Shown here one piece after another: positions 26,914 through 36,754 of a stretch of DNA of 64,000 nucleotides. A program made the position numbers and the translations under genes. The notes beneath the pieces are model-generated. The model was given only the letters and a program-made list of their open reading frames with translations. It was not told where the DNA came from and ran no database searches. The DNA comes from Vibrio renipiscarius (lineage in GTDB: Bacteria > Pseudomonadota > Gammaproteobacteria > Enterobacterales > Vibrionaceae). The stretch lies in contig NZ_JTKH01000024.1 in assembly GCF_000827885.1 (NCBI RefSeq), forward strand, positions 1-64,000, read 5' to 3'. How positions within the stretch are numbered: position 1 is the first letter of the stretch; each line of letters opens with the position of its first letter.

Positions 26914-27888
26914 ATGGCAAACGTACACACAGCAAAACAAAAGAACAAGGTTGTCACCATTACTTTAAACCCAGCCTTGGATCTCACCGGTAGCTTACAG
27001 ACGCTGACCACCGGTGGCGTAAATCTGGTTGAACGCAGTGATTTTCATGCCGCTGGAAAAGGCGTTAACGTGGCACGCGTACTGAGCGATCTCGGCGCAC
27101 AAGTCACGGTAACGGGCTTTCTTGGTCAAGATAACCAAGAACTATTTTGTCAGTTGTTTGAAGACATGGGTGCTGTCGACCGCTTTATCCGCGTAGCCGG
27201 ATCAACCCGGATCAATGTCAAACTGGTGGAGAAAAATGGCGCAGTAAGCGACATCAATTTCCCTGGCGTCACGGTCAATGCGCAGGCCATTGCTCAATTT
27301 GAGCAAGCTCTTGACGAGCTGTGTGTTGATCACGACTTCTTTGTGCTAGCAGGTAGCCTACCAAATGGCGTTAGCCCAGAAATGTGTGCCAATTGGATAC
27401 GTAAATTAAGAGCAAATGGCAAGAAAGTCCTCTTTGATTCAAGCCGCGCTGCCCTCGCGGCGGGTATTGACGCGACGCCTTGGTTGATTAAGCCCAATGA
27501 TGAAGAACTTGCCGACTTCTCTGGCCAAGCCGTTGAGACCCATAAAGACGTCATCCAGATTGCCGAGCAACTGGGAAACAAGGGCATCGATAACATCGTG
27601 GTGTCGCTGGGTGCTAAAGGCGTGATGTGGCTAAACCAAGGTGAGTGGCTTGCATCAAAACCACCAAAAATGACCGTTGTGAGCACTGTCGGTGCTGGCG
27701 ATACATTAGTGGCCGGACTTTGTTGGGCTCACATGCAACAAATGGAAAAGACGCAACTGCTCTCGTTCGCTACCGCCCTTTCCGCCCTTGCCGTGTCGCA
27801 AGTGGGTGTGGGCGTGCCAGATATTGAAGAAGTGCGCACATTACAACAACAAGTAGAAATCAATCCAATTTCATCTGAATTCGAATAA
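26914..27888 (+). CDS. fruK: 1-phosphofructokinase
   Basis: 324 residues, PfkB/ribokinase family. The first signature is FHAAGKGVNVARVLSDLGA. The second carries the anion hole and catalytic Asp: VVSTVGAGDTLVAGLC. It phosphorylates fructose 1-phosphate to fructose 1,6-bisphosphate in the cytoplasm and so removes the Cra inducer. Three bases after fruB and 15 before fruA. Slightly longer at the N-terminus than E. coli FruK (312). Confidence 0.96.
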   Translation: MANVHTAKQKNKVVTITLNPALDLTGSLQTLTTGGVNLVERSDFHAAGKGVNVARVLSDLGAQVTVTGFLGQDNQELFCQLFEDMGAVDRFIRVAGSTRINVKLVEKNGAVSDINFPGVTVNAQAIAQFEQALDELCVDHDFFVLAGSLPNGVSPEMCANWIRKLRANGKKVLFDSSRAALAAGIDATPWLIKPNDEELADFSGQAVETHKDVIQIAEQLGNKGIDNIVVSLGAKGVMWLNQGEWLASKPPKMTVVSTVGAGDTLVAGLCWAHMQQMEKTQLLSFATALSALAVSQVGVGVPDIEEVRTLQQQVEINPISSEFE

Positions 27889-27903
27889 CAAAAGGTCAAT
27901 GTT

Positions 27904-29622
27904 ATGAATCTATCTATTATTACCGCTTGTCCTAGCGGCGTTGCGAACAGCATTATTGCTGCGGGGCTTTTAGAAAAAGCATGCCAATCGCTTAACTTGA
28001 CTGCCAACATTGAATGTCAATCGAATGTGATCGCTTATACACCACTTGAGCAAGCCCATATCGATGCCAGTGATATTGTGATTATCGCGGCAAATCGTGA
28101 GGTGGATGACCAACGCTTTGTCGGCAAAAAAGTGTACCGTGTTTCGATAGAACAAGTGATCGACAACGCTGAATTAGTATTACAAGAGGCACCACTACGC
28201 GCGGTATTACTTGAATCGGCGACCCAATCAGAATCAATCAATCGCGACGTTAAACGTATTGTTGCGATTACTGCCTGTCCAACCGGCGTTGCCCATACTT
28301 TTATGGCCGCTGAGGCGCTTGAAAAACAAGCTCAATCCATGGGGCATCAGATCAAAGTGGAAACCCGTGGTTCGGTGGGAGCAAAGAACCAACTGACCGA
28401 ACAAGACATTGCGGATGCCGATTTAGTTATCATTGCGGCTGACATTGAAGTGCCACTCGATCGCTTCAGTGGTAAGAAATTGTACAAAACCAGCACAGGC
28501 CTAGCCCTAAAGAAAACGGAACAAGAAATCACAACGGCGTTTGCTAACGCAACACCTTTTCAAGCAAACACCTCTTCTGCCGCAACGGGCTCTGAAGAGA
28601 ATAAAGGCGTGTATAAACACCTGATGACGGGTGTATCACATATGCTTCCCGTGGTTGTGGCGGGCGGTTTGATCATCGCATTGTCGTTTGTCTTTGGTAT
28701 CAATGCATTTGAACAAGAAGGCACATTAGCCGCCGCACTAATGACCATTGGTGGTGGTTCGGCGTTCGCATTAATGATCCCTGTGTTGGCCGGTTTCATT
28801 GCTTTCTCTATCGCCGATCGCCCAGGTTTGGCTCCGGGTCTTGTGGGCGGTATGCTTGCAAGTTCAACAGGCGCTGGCTTCTTAGGCGGTATTGCTGCCG
28901 GTTTTATTGCCGGTTACGCAGCGAAGTTTATTGCTGATAAACTGCAGCTTCCACAATCGATGCAAGCACTTAAACCGATCCTTATCATTCCATTTGTCGC
29001 GACCTTGTTCACCGGTCTTGTGATGATTTATATTGTCGGCGGGCCCGTCTCAGGCATTATGACTGCATTGACCGACTTCCTTAACAATATGGGATCAGAC
29101 AGTGCGGTGATGCTGGGTATCGTCTTAGGCGCAATGATGTGTTTCGATTTGGGCGGGCCTGTTAACAAAGCGGCGTACGCATTCGGTGTTGGTTTACTCG
29201 CTTCTCAAACTTACGCTCCCATGGCTGCGATTATGGCAGCAGGCATGGTGCCGGCGCTTGGTATGGGGCTTGCGACCTTTCTTGCTAAGAGCAAGTTCGA
29301 GCAAGGTGAACGTGAAGCCGGCAAAGCATCGTTTGTACTTGGACTTTGCTTCATTTCTGAAGGCGCAATTCCGTTTGCAGCCAAAGACCCAATCCGCGTG
29401 ATCCCTTCATGTATGGCTGGTGGTGCGTTAACTGGTGCGCTTTCAATGCTGTTTGGTGCAAAACTCATGGCACCACACGGTGGCTTGTTTGTTCTGCTTA
29501 TTCCAAACGCTGTTACGCCGGTTCTGATGTACTTGGTTGCGATTGCTGCTGGCACTGCGGTGACGGGTTTCACTTATGCTTTTCTTAAAAGCCGTGACAA
29601 ACCACTAGAAGTGACCGCGTAA
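27904..29622 (+). CDS. fruA: Fructose-specific PTS IIB'BC permease
   Basis: 572 residues. Two tandem IIB domains: the first (1-100) has TACPSGVANS. The second has ITACPTGVAHTFMAAEALEK, with the active-site Cys about 125. The membrane IIC domain (about 235-565) contains GVSHMLPVVVAGG and MCFDLGGPVNKAAYAFG. The first domain is the degenerate IIB' that takes part in domain contacts, as in E. coli FruA. It imports fructose as fructose 1-phosphate. AAAAGG precedes the ATG. Confidence 0.96.
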   Translation: MNLSIITACPSGVANSIIAAGLLEKACQSLNLTANIECQSNVIAYTPLEQAHIDASDIVIIAANREVDDQRFVGKKVYRVSIEQVIDNAELVLQEAPLRAVLLESATQSESINRDVKRIVAITACPTGVAHTFMAAEALEKQAQSMGHQIKVETRGSVGAKNQLTEQDIADADLVIIAADIEVPLDRFSGKKLYKTSTGLALKKTEQEITTAFANATPFQANTSSAATGSEENKGVYKHLMTGVSHMLPVVVAGGLIIALSFVFGINAFEQEGTLAAALMTIGGGSAFALMIPVLAGFIAFSIADRPGLAPGLVGGMLASSTGAGFLGGIAAGFIAGYAAKFIADKLQLPQSMQALKPILIIPFVATLFTGLVMIYIVGGPVSGIMTALTDFLNNMGSDSAVMLGIVLGAMMCFDLGGPVNKAAYAFGVGLLASQTYAPMAAIMAAGMVPALGMGLATFLAKSKFEQGEREAGKASFVLGLCFISEGAIPFAAKDPIRVIPSCMAGGALTGALSMLFGAKLMAPHGGLFVLLIPNAVTPVLMYLVAIAAGTAVTGFTYAFLKSRDKPLEVTA

Positions 29623-29657
29623 CCAAAGGTAAACGCGTTATAAGAAATGGCTGCATC

Positions 29658-29678
29658 AATGACGGTTAAACCGTCATT
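29658..29678. other. Stem-loop downstream of fruA
   Basis: AATGACGGTT/AACCGTCATT dyad separated by a single base, 36 bases after the fruA stop. It has no T-tract. It could stabilise the transcript end or bind a protein. Confidence 0.45.
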
Positions 29679-29700
29679 CTCACTTCTATAATTCAGATAA

Positions 29701-29727
29701 GCGCCTCCCTAACATGAGGCGCTTTTT
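29701..29727 (+). terminator. Terminator of fruBKA
   Basis: GCGCCTC/GAGGCGC stem at 29701-29707 and 29716-29722, followed by TTTTTAT. Confidence 0.88.
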
Positions 29728-30012
29728 ATCCTGACCTTGCTTTACCCGCTTCTGTTTACCCACTGGTTATCTTTTCACCTCTCACTCTAGCCACTCTACT
29801 CGCTCGCTCTACCCAGCCGATTACATTCCACAATCACCAAACAAGTGCAATACCGCCTTTACTTGCACACTTATGGGATGTAGTTCGCCAACTCAATAGC
29901 AAAATAGTTAAAAAAACCAATCATTTGCAATGTGGCTCGTTTCTTGTACTACTCTGATCATGTATTCAATTTTGTCTTCACACATTCGGTGTTAAGAACT
30001 GGGGGAAAAAAC
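29728..30012. other. Gene-less leader of glgC
   Basis: Pyrimidine-rich on the first part (29740-29815), AT-rich nearer glgC. It has no gene. The open frame of glgC extends to 29932, but the start there lacks a ribosome site. Confidence 0.4.
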
Positions 30013-31230
30013 ATGCAAGACACACTAACCGTCGTACTCGCGGGTGGCGTAGGTTCACGCTTAAGCCCATTGACCGACGACAGAGCAAAACCTGCGGTGC
30101 CTTTTGGGGGGAAATATCGAATTATCGACTTTACTCTGACCAATTGCTTGCACTCTGGCTTGCGACGAATCTTGGTGTTGACGCAATACAAGTCCCACTC
30201 GCTTCAAAAACATTTGCGAGATGGTTGGTCACTGCTTAATCCAGAATTGGGCGAATTCATCTCCGTTGTTCCTCCTCAAATGCGTGGGGGCGGCAAATGG
30301 TATGAAGGGACGGCAGACGCGATTTATCATAATTTATGGCTTGTTAAACGTAGCGATGCCAAATATGTCGTCGTTCTTTCGGGTGATCATATTTATCGCA
30401 TGGATTACGATGCCATGATACGTGCGCATAAAGAAAAAAAAGCAAAACTGACCATTGCCTGCATGCAGGTAGAAAAGCAACAAGCGCATCAGTTTGGTGT
30501 GGTTGACGCGAGAGAAGACTGCGTGATAAGTCATTTTATTGAAAAGCCCGCCAATCCCCCAACCATCCCCAACAACCCAGAAATGAGTTATGCCTCTATG
30601 GGGATCTATGTATTTGATGCGGATGTCCTGAAAGAACAACTTGAATTGGATGCATTAGAACCTCAATCAAGCCACGATTTCGGCAAAGATATCATTCCTA
30701 AATTGATTGATAGCCAAAAAGTGTATGCCTACCCGTTTTGTAGCACGCAAGGCCGTGTCGAAATGGATTGTTATTGGCGCGATGTGGGCACCATTGATTC
30801 TTTGTACAGAGCGAATATGGACTTATTAGAACCCATACCGCCGATGAATCTTTATCAACAAGACTGGCCTATTCGTACTTATGAAAGGCAATACCCACCA
30901 GCACGAACGGTCTCTTCATCAACCGGAAACGAAGGCATATTCATCAATTCCATTATCACTAATGGCGTGATTAACTCCGGCGGCTCAGTGCAGCACTCTG
31001 TTGTATCACCGAATGTACGCATTCATGATGGTGCTATTGTTGTCGATAGTATTCTGTTCGATGACGTCGAAGTGGGTGAAGGCTGCCAGTTAAAGAACTG
31101 TATTATTGATAAACACGTGAAAATCCCTGCCCAAACTCAGATTGGTTTCAACCGTGAAGACGATGCTCGCCGTTTTCATATTTCTGATAATGGGATTGTC
31201 GTCGTTCCTGAAAGCTACGAGTTTAACTAA
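30013..31230 (+). CDS. glgC: Glucose-1-phosphate adenylyltransferase (ADP-glucose pyrophosphorylase)
   Basis: 405 residues from ATG 30013 with GGGGGA upstream. The nucleotide-binding start TVVLAGGVGSRLSPLTDDRA, RAKPAVPFGGKYRIIDF, the sugar-binding GTADAIYHN, and the left-handed beta-helix end (NSGGSVQHSVVSPNVRIHDG) are all present. It makes ADP-glucose from glucose 1-phosphate and ATP, the committed step of glycogen synthesis. No glgA or glgB is adjacent; Vibrio often carry two glgC copies, so this may be the solitary one. Confidence 0.95.
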   Translation: MQDTLTVVLAGGVGSRLSPLTDDRAKPAVPFGGKYRIIDFTLTNCLHSGLRRILVLTQYKSHSLQKHLRDGWSLLNPELGEFISVVPPQMRGGGKWYEGTADAIYHNLWLVKRSDAKYVVVLSGDHIYRMDYDAMIRAHKEKKAKLTIACMQVEKQQAHQFGVVDAREDCVISHFIEKPANPPTIPNNPEMSYASMGIYVFDADVLKEQLELDALEPQSSHDFGKDIIPKLIDSQKVYAYPFCSTQGRVEMDCYWRDVGTIDSLYRANMDLLEPIPPMNLYQQDWPIRTYERQYPPARTVSSSTGNEGIFINSIITNGVINSGGSVQHSVVSPNVRIHDGAIVVDSILFDDVEVGEGCQLKNCIIDKHVKIPAQTQIGFNREDDARRFHISDNGIVVVPESYEFN

Positions 31231-31270
31231 CCCCCCAGCTCGATGCGGCAGAACAAACAGCAGTGGAAGA

Positions 31271-31295
31271 AAAACACCCTCATCGAGGGTGTTTT
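31271..31295. terminator. Terminator after glgC
   Basis: AAAACACCCTC/GAGGGTGTTTT, an 11-bp perfect stem with a three-base loop. Confidence 0.85.
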
Positions 31296-31563
31296 GGAGA
31301 TTGACGAGATCTCCTATAGGGATAACCAGTATTACTCAATAATCGCCGATAAAAAAGAGTAAATTTGTAAGCTATTCTTTCCCATTTAATTCCCTTACCA
31401 AGATCCATCCCAGTACAAACTTATCGCTTTAACGCCAAACAAAAGACCAATGTAAATACTGCCATTGAAATCATCTTGGCTTGTCCCAATCTAATAAAGG
31501 TTAGCAAGCTATATTATTAGAATAACATCACGACTCTCTATCCTTGCGAGGTTTACTTTATTT
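31296..31563. other. Gene-less leader of the yqhD-like gene
   Basis: AT-rich spacer holding the presumed promoter of the aldehyde reductase gene. No YqhC-like activator gene is adjacent. Confidence 0.35.
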
Positions 31564-32712
31564 ATGCATTTCAATTATTTAAATCCAACAGAAATTTTAT
31601 TCGGCCGTGGCCAGATTGCATCCATCGCGACGGCGATCCCAACAACAAGCCGTGTGCTGGTTGTATATGGCGGCGGTTCAATCAAATCAAACGGTGTGTA
31701 TCAACAGGTCGTTGACGCGCTAGAGCATCACCAATGGGAAGAGTTTTCTGGTGTTGAACCTAACCCAACCAAGGAAACACTAGATAAAGCGGTTGCGATT
31801 GTAAAAGAACACGCCATCGACATGATCCTTGCGGTTGGTGGTGGCTCTGTTATTGACGGATGTAAATACATCGCAGCGGCAGCAAAATATGACGGTGATG
31901 GTTGGGATATCTTATGTGGTAAACACCAAGTAAGCGAAGCTACTCCTATCGGCGCGATCTTAACGTTACCCGCAACAGGTTCAGAATCAAACTCAGGCGC
32001 TGTCATTACAAAAGCTGAAACGAAAGATAAACTCCCTTTCCTTTCGCCATTTGTACAGCCACGATTTGCCGTGATGGACCCAGATGTAATGAAAACCTTG
32101 CCTGACCGTCAATTAACGAATGGTGTGGTGGATGCTTGGATGCACGTGTGTGAACAGTATCTAACTTATAACCACGGTCATATGGTGCAAGATGGCTATG
32201 CGGAAGTCTTACTGCGTAATTTAAAAACGTTGGGCGAACAGTTTGATCAACGTGACAGCGATGAATGGCGTGCCAACCTAATGTGGACAGCAAACCAGGC
32301 ACTCAATGGTTTAATTGGTTCGGGTGTACCACACGATTGGGCAACACACATGATTGGTCATGAACTAACGGCCCTTTGGCATGTTGATCACGCACGATCA
32401 CTGGCGATCATTCAACCGTCTTTGCTGCGAAATCAGATTGAAAACAAACGTGGGAAGCTAGAGCAGATGGGCCGCGAGGTGTTTAATTTAACGCCGAGTG
32501 CCGATCTTGCAGAAAGAACCATCGATGCTATTGAAGCGTTTTACCACAGCTTAGATGTGGCGACGGTGTTAGTCGAACATGGCGATGACAAAGCGGCGGC
32601 GATTGATAGTGTTATTGAACAACTGACCAAGCATGGCATGGTTGCTTTAGGTGAAACACAAGCCATTGACCTAGAATCAAGCCGAGAAATACTGCGTCAC
32701 GCGATCGCGTAA
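31564..32712 (+). CDS. yqhD: YqhD-like NADPH-dependent aldehyde reductase (iron-containing ADH)
   Basis: 382 residues, group III metal-dependent alcohol dehydrogenase. The NADP-binding region shows VYGGGSIKSNGVYQQV, EPNPTKET and LAVGGGSVIDGCKYIAAAA. The GGGS pattern and following residues favour NADPH. Metal ligands lie in VVDAWMHV and GHELTALWHVDHARSLAI. Close resemblance to E. coli YqhD, which reduces short-chain and peroxidation-derived aldehydes. Monocistronic; terminator downstream. Confidence 0.9.
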   Translation: MHFNYLNPTEILFGRGQIASIATAIPTTSRVLVVYGGGSIKSNGVYQQVVDALEHHQWEEFSGVEPNPTKETLDKAVAIVKEHAIDMILAVGGGSVIDGCKYIAAAAKYDGDGWDILCGKHQVSEATPIGAILTLPATGSESNSGAVITKAETKDKLPFLSPFVQPRFAVMDPDVMKTLPDRQLTNGVVDAWMHVCEQYLTYNHGHMVQDGYAEVLLRNLKTLGEQFDQRDSDEWRANLMWTANQALNGLIGSGVPHDWATHMIGHELTALWHVDHARSLAIIQPSLLRNQIENKRGKLEQMGREVFNLTPSADLAERTIDAIEAFYHSLDVATVLVEHGDDKAAAIDSVIEQLTKHGMVALGETQAIDLESSREILRHAIA

Positions 32713-32739
32713 TCACTCGTATAGAGTACACACTGTGAC

Positions 32740-32769
32740 AGAAGGGCTTCTTGTAAGCCCTTCTCTTTT
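32740..32769 (+). terminator. Terminator after the yqhD-like gene
   Basis: AGAAGGGCTT/AAGCCCTTCT, a 10-bp stem with loop cttgt, followed by CTTTTA. Confidence 0.92.
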
Positions 32770-33094
32770 ATCGACACCTACCCTCAATCTATATAAATCC
32801 CTAGCTCAATATACCTAACCCAACATACTCAGGCTCAGGTGCTCAAACTCACACTCACACTCAGGCTCACTATAGGCAACTCAAACGAATCCTATTTGTT
32901 GAAGATCCGATCTTTAACCCACTCTCAATATTGAACAAATTACCCAATGATCGCGATGAATGTCAGGGCGAAGCAAGAATTAAACATCAATACGGTATAG
33001 TAATTATTCGCCGCAGGCGCTAAGGTGATGGCCAATTCGCTAGGCACTCATTTTTAGCGCTCATTTATAGCGCACATTTATAGAAAGGTATTGT
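32770..33094. other. Gene-less stretch with CTCA-rich simple repeats
   Basis: No gene. Around 32826-32872 the words CTCA and ACTCA recur about ten times. Near 33045-33085 a 13-base unit (TCATTTTTAGCGC, TCATTTATAGCGC, ACATTTATAGAAA) is repeated almost exactly three times, ending in the ribosome site of the next gene. Confidence 0.5.
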
Positions 33095-33721
33095 ATGTGG
33101 TTCGCGGTTGTATCGCTTAGTGTGATGCATATTTTATCGATTAGTTACGGACCTCGCTGGCTTTTCTACGCAACGAAACCTCTGCCAACCATACTGCTCA
33201 CTGCCATTGTCTTGCTCAACCCAACGTCATTGGAAAACTATACCGTTGCCATCGCACTCGGGTTACTTTTATCGAGTTTGGGGGATATCTTTTTGATGCT
33301 GCCAAAAGAACGATTTCGAGCGGGGCTTGGGTGCTTTGTCTTGGTACAAGTACTTTACAGTTATGCGTTTGCCCTCACCTTTGAGCATTACACGCACTGG
33401 TTGCTACTCTTGGCAATACTGTTGCTTGGCAGCATCATTTACCTGCTGCTGTTGCCGAATCTCAAGAAGGAGAAGTGGACTATCGCAATCTATCTCATTG
33501 TTATTTTATTTATGATATTCAATGCGATAGAAGCATGGCAAACGTCTGAGTTTAAAGCGATGGTATTCGCGGGGGTCGGTGCAATCATTTTTGTACTGTC
33601 AGATTTGGTGCTTGCCATCGACCGTTTCCGAGCAAGTTCTGACTTCTCTCGCCATGTAGTAATGTTCACTTACTACACGGCGCAATTATTAATTGCCTTA
33701 TCAGCAATCCTCATGATTTAG
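33095..33721 (+). CDS. YhhN family membrane protein (TMEM86/lysoplasmalogenase-like)
   Basis: 208 residues with seven or eight membrane helices. Family motifs KPLPTILLTAIVLL, LLSSLGDIFLMLPKERF and GAIIFVLSDLVLAIDRF are present; the conserved Asp residues of GD and SD are intact and are the expected catalytic pair. Eukaryotic relatives hydrolyse the vinyl ether of lysoplasmalogen; the bacterial substrate is not established. ATG with AAAGG upstream. It converges with torS. Confidence 0.85.
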   Translation: MWFAVVSLSVMHILSISYGPRWLFYATKPLPTILLTAIVLLNPTSLENYTVAIALGLLLSSLGDIFLMLPKERFRAGLGCFVLVQVLYSYAFALTFEHYTHWLLLLAILLLGSIIYLLLLPNLKKEKWTIAIYLIVILFMIFNAIEAWQTSEFKAMVFAGVGAIIFVLSDLVLAIDRFRASSDFSRHVVMFTYYTAQLLIALSAILMI

Positions 33722-33770
33722 GTGTTCGTAAGCGAGGTTTCAATTGAGACCTCGCTACAATCCTGACCGC

Positions 33771-36674
33771 TTATCTATCCATCACGTCAAACAAAGCCAC
33801 TTTCGATTGCTGTAAGGCATCGACCAGTTTTTCTTGATTCACTTGATAGACTTGTAGCGGATTGCCGCTGCTTTCAATTTCCAAACACACTTGATAGAGC
33901 GCAAGCAATCCTAGACTCCCTGCCGATCCTTTCAGTTTATGAACCAATGATTTAATTTCATTGCTATTTTCAGCATCAGCCGCCTCAATCAATTGGTTAA
34001 GAATCTCATCACTCCCCACAACAAACAAGTCGATGATATGGTGCATTTTCTCGATGCCTAACACGTTTAAATCTTCGGTGATCACTTGCGTATTCAGCAC
34101 GACATCAGCGCTCATTGTCGGGGTCGTATTGCTCGTCTGCGCTTGTTCAACTTGGTCTAACAAAAGGTCTTTCCCTTCCAAATGATTTTGAATGAGTTCA
34201 CGAAGTGCATCCTTGTCTAATGGCTTAGGTAGGTAGCCATCAAAACCCGCCGCGAGATAGCTTTGCACTTCTTCGTTATAGACGTGTGCAGAAACCGCAA
34301 TAAATGGCGTCGTTTGATCGTCAGGCACATCGAGTTGGGCTTGCATACTGCGTAATTGATCAAGGAGATCTCGACCATCACAATCGGGTAAATTTATGTC
34401 CAGCAACGCAATATCAAAGCGTTCTTGCATAAATAGCTGTTTGGCTTTTTCGCCGGTTTCCGCAATAACCACCTGGTGACCTAAATTGGTTAAGAAGCCT
34501 TCCGCGACAACACAGTTCACCGGATTATCTTCAACCAAGAGTACTTTCGCGCTAAACGCACAGGTCGTAACTTGTTCCTTTTTACGGACTTCTTGGCCAA
34601 TTTCTAATGGCAATGTGAACCAAAAACGACTGCCTTGCCCCACTGTCGATTCAACCGATAACGTGCCACCCATCGCTTCGACAATACGTTTACTGATTGC
34701 AAGCCCAAGTCCGGTTCCGCCTTTGGAACCTAATCCACCTGAGGCCTGCGTGAACGCGTCAAAAAGAGTCACCATTTCAGTTTCGGATATTCCCATCCCC
34801 GAATCCGTCACTTCAAACATCACTGACTGTTCATCTTCGAGGGAGACATAGATATCAACATACCCTTCATCGGTAAATTTAATCGCATTTCCAATCAAGT
34901 TCGTGAGCACTTGGTTAATGCGGGTCACATCACCAAACCAGAAAGGCGTAACATCACTCTCAATGGTGGCACTGAGCTCTAAACGTTTTTCTTTTGCGCG
35001 ACCCATAAAGAGCTGGTTCGCATCTTCGACCATGTAGTGCAGGTTAAAATCGATTGGGCGAATAGCCAAGTGGCCCGCTTCTATTTTCGAATAATCAAGA
35101 ACGTCATTCAAAATCGCCAGCAATGTTTTGCCACTGCGGTTAATGATATCGACATAGTAGGTTTGCTTTGAATTCAGTCCGGCGTCTTTAAGTAATCTTG
35201 CGGTTCCTAACACACCATTCATTGGCGTGCGAATTTCATGGCTCATCGTCGCCAAAAATGCCGACTTGGCACGGCTGGCTTGCTCGGCCTCTTGGCGAGC
35301 CAAGGTATGATTGACCACTTCTTGATTCAGACGCTTGTTGGCCTCTTGCAGCTGACAGGTTCGTTCGGTAATGAGCTCTTCTAATTGACCTTTGTGTTCT
35401 TGCAATTCTCGTTTTGCGGATCGTTCACTTTCTGCCACAACCTTTAGGGCTTGCGCCGTGTTCCTTGCGGTAATAATCGCTTGTCCCATATGCGCTAATT
35501 CATCGTTGCCTTTAACGGTGATCTCCACTTTCAACTGACCTTGCGCGATCGACAACAACGCCGATGAATATTCCGCTAGACGTTTTAGCACCGACACATA
35601 AACCACTTTCCAAAAGATGAATACCACAATCAACAAACCGAGCACGGTGATAATGGTCAGCGTTAGCTGCGCATAGTTGAGGGTTGTTTTCAGTTCTTCG
35701 ACAGCAAAGGTGGTGGCTTGATTGGATTCATCAACCAACTTATTGACGGTTGTATTCAACGTCGCAAATCGTTGTAACGTATCCAGCATCAACTGATGCG
35801 ATTCCGTTTCATTATGGTGACGTTGTAATAATACATCAAAAACCACTTCCCGCTTTTCTAACTGCGTTAGCAGCTCAGACATTTGCAGCGAGCGTGTGGG
35901 ATCTTCAACCGCCGTCACGCGTCGCTTCATTATGGTTAGGTTATGATTAAACTGCTCGCGGATGGTCGTGAGCCGATGAGTATTGGTAATGGTACGAATC
36001 TCTTCAATTTGGTTGAGCATTTGAAACGCAAGTAAATGCAGCTCGTGCAGACGTTCGGATAGATCCAAATCCACTTCAACCAAAGCATCAAGCGCTTGAT
36101 ACGCTTTTTCGGTTTGTTGATTACTCAATAAGTCATAAATATGAGTGACGTTTGCGACCGCAATGGTACTGGTATTAGAGACTTGTGTACGCGTTAACTG
36201 TTCAAGTTCTTGGGCAAGGCCACGCATACTTTCCGTACGCACCGTGAGGTCTTGTTCGAGAAATAATTTTTTTTCAACCACCAGGCCCAGTTTACCGAGC
36301 TTATCGATAATTTGTTGGACGTTATTTTCGAGTGATAAAAGCAATTGTGAATCAAACGAATCAGAGCCCAACAGCTTAATATGAGTAAGCAAGGTTTCGA
36401 GCTGTTCAAACAACTTCTGACCGGATTGTTTACGTTGGTTTTCAGTTCGTGAGTTGGTGAGATTTTGAACGGATGAAATAATGCGCGAGCTTAGCTCAGC
36501 CACCTGTCTTGCTTCTATCATTGAAGGGATGGCAGAGTTGACGACATTGCGCTCTGTCTTTGCCACAAAAGAAAAACCAAAGACGCCAATAACCGACGAC
36601 ATAAGAACCAGCAATGCCATTGCCAAAAAGGCGAACAACAGCTTACGACCAATGCTGGCCTTAGTAAGTAACAT
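33771..36674 (-). CDS. torS: Hybrid sensor kinase TorS
   Basis: 967 residues (E. coli TorS 914). Order: membrane helix about 11-33; periplasmic helical sensor to about 335; helix 336-358; HAMP; HisKA with MSHEIRTPMNG (His about 479); HATPase with TGLGLAISKRIV; a receiver with VLLVEDNPVN and Asp about 759 in ALLDINLPDCDG; and an HPt domain with LVHKLKGSAG (His near 900). This is the His-Asp-His relay of TorS. It detects trimethylamine N-oxide together with TorT and phosphorylates TorR. It is divergent from torT, as in other Gammaproteobacteria. No torR or torCAD lies in the window. Confidence 0.92.
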   Translation of the reverse strand: MLLTKASIGRKLLFAFLAMALLVLMSSVIGVFGFSFVAKTERNVVNSAIPSMIEARQVAELSSRIISSVQNLTNSRTENQRKQSGQKLFEQLETLLTHIKLLGSDSFDSQLLLSLENNVQQIIDKLGKLGLVVEKKLFLEQDLTVRTESMRGLAQELEQLTRTQVSNTSTIAVANVTHIYDLLSNQQTEKAYQALDALVEVDLDLSERLHELHLLAFQMLNQIEEIRTITNTHRLTTIREQFNHNLTIMKRRVTAVEDPTRSLQMSELLTQLEKREVVFDVLLQRHHNETESHQLMLDTLQRFATLNTTVNKLVDESNQATTFAVEELKTTLNYAQLTLTIITVLGLLIVVFIFWKVVYVSVLKRLAEYSSALLSIAQGQLKVEITVKGNDELAHMGQAIITARNTAQALKVVAESERSAKRELQEHKGQLEELITERTCQLQEANKRLNQEVVNHTLARQEAEQASRAKSAFLATMSHEIRTPMNGVLGTARLLKDAGLNSKQTYYVDIINRSGKTLLAILNDVLDYSKIEAGHLAIRPIDFNLHYMVEDANQLFMGRAKEKRLELSATIESDVTPFWFGDVTRINQVLTNLIGNAIKFTDEGYVDIYVSLEDEQSVMFEVTDSGMGISETEMVTLFDAFTQASGGLGSKGGTGLGLAISKRIVEAMGGTLSVESTVGQGSRFWFTLPLEIGQEVRKKEQVTTCAFSAKVLLVEDNPVNCVVAEGFLTNLGHQVVIAETGEKAKQLFMQERFDIALLDINLPDCDGRDLLDQLRSMQAQLDVPDDQTTPFIAVSAHVYNEEVQSYLAAGFDGYLPKPLDKDALRELIQNHLEGKDLLLDQVEQAQTSNTTPTMSADVVLNTQVITEDLNVLGIEKMHHIIDLFVVGSDEILNQLIEAADAENSNEIKSLVHKLKGSAGSLGLLALYQVCLEIESSGNPLQVYQVNQEKLVDALQQSKVALFDVMDR

Positions 36675-36754
36675 CTAAATTCATCACTTCTTAACTTTCT
36701 TAGAATGCGCTATATTCTGCAGTGTTTACACTATTTAATCCAACGAAAACCATC

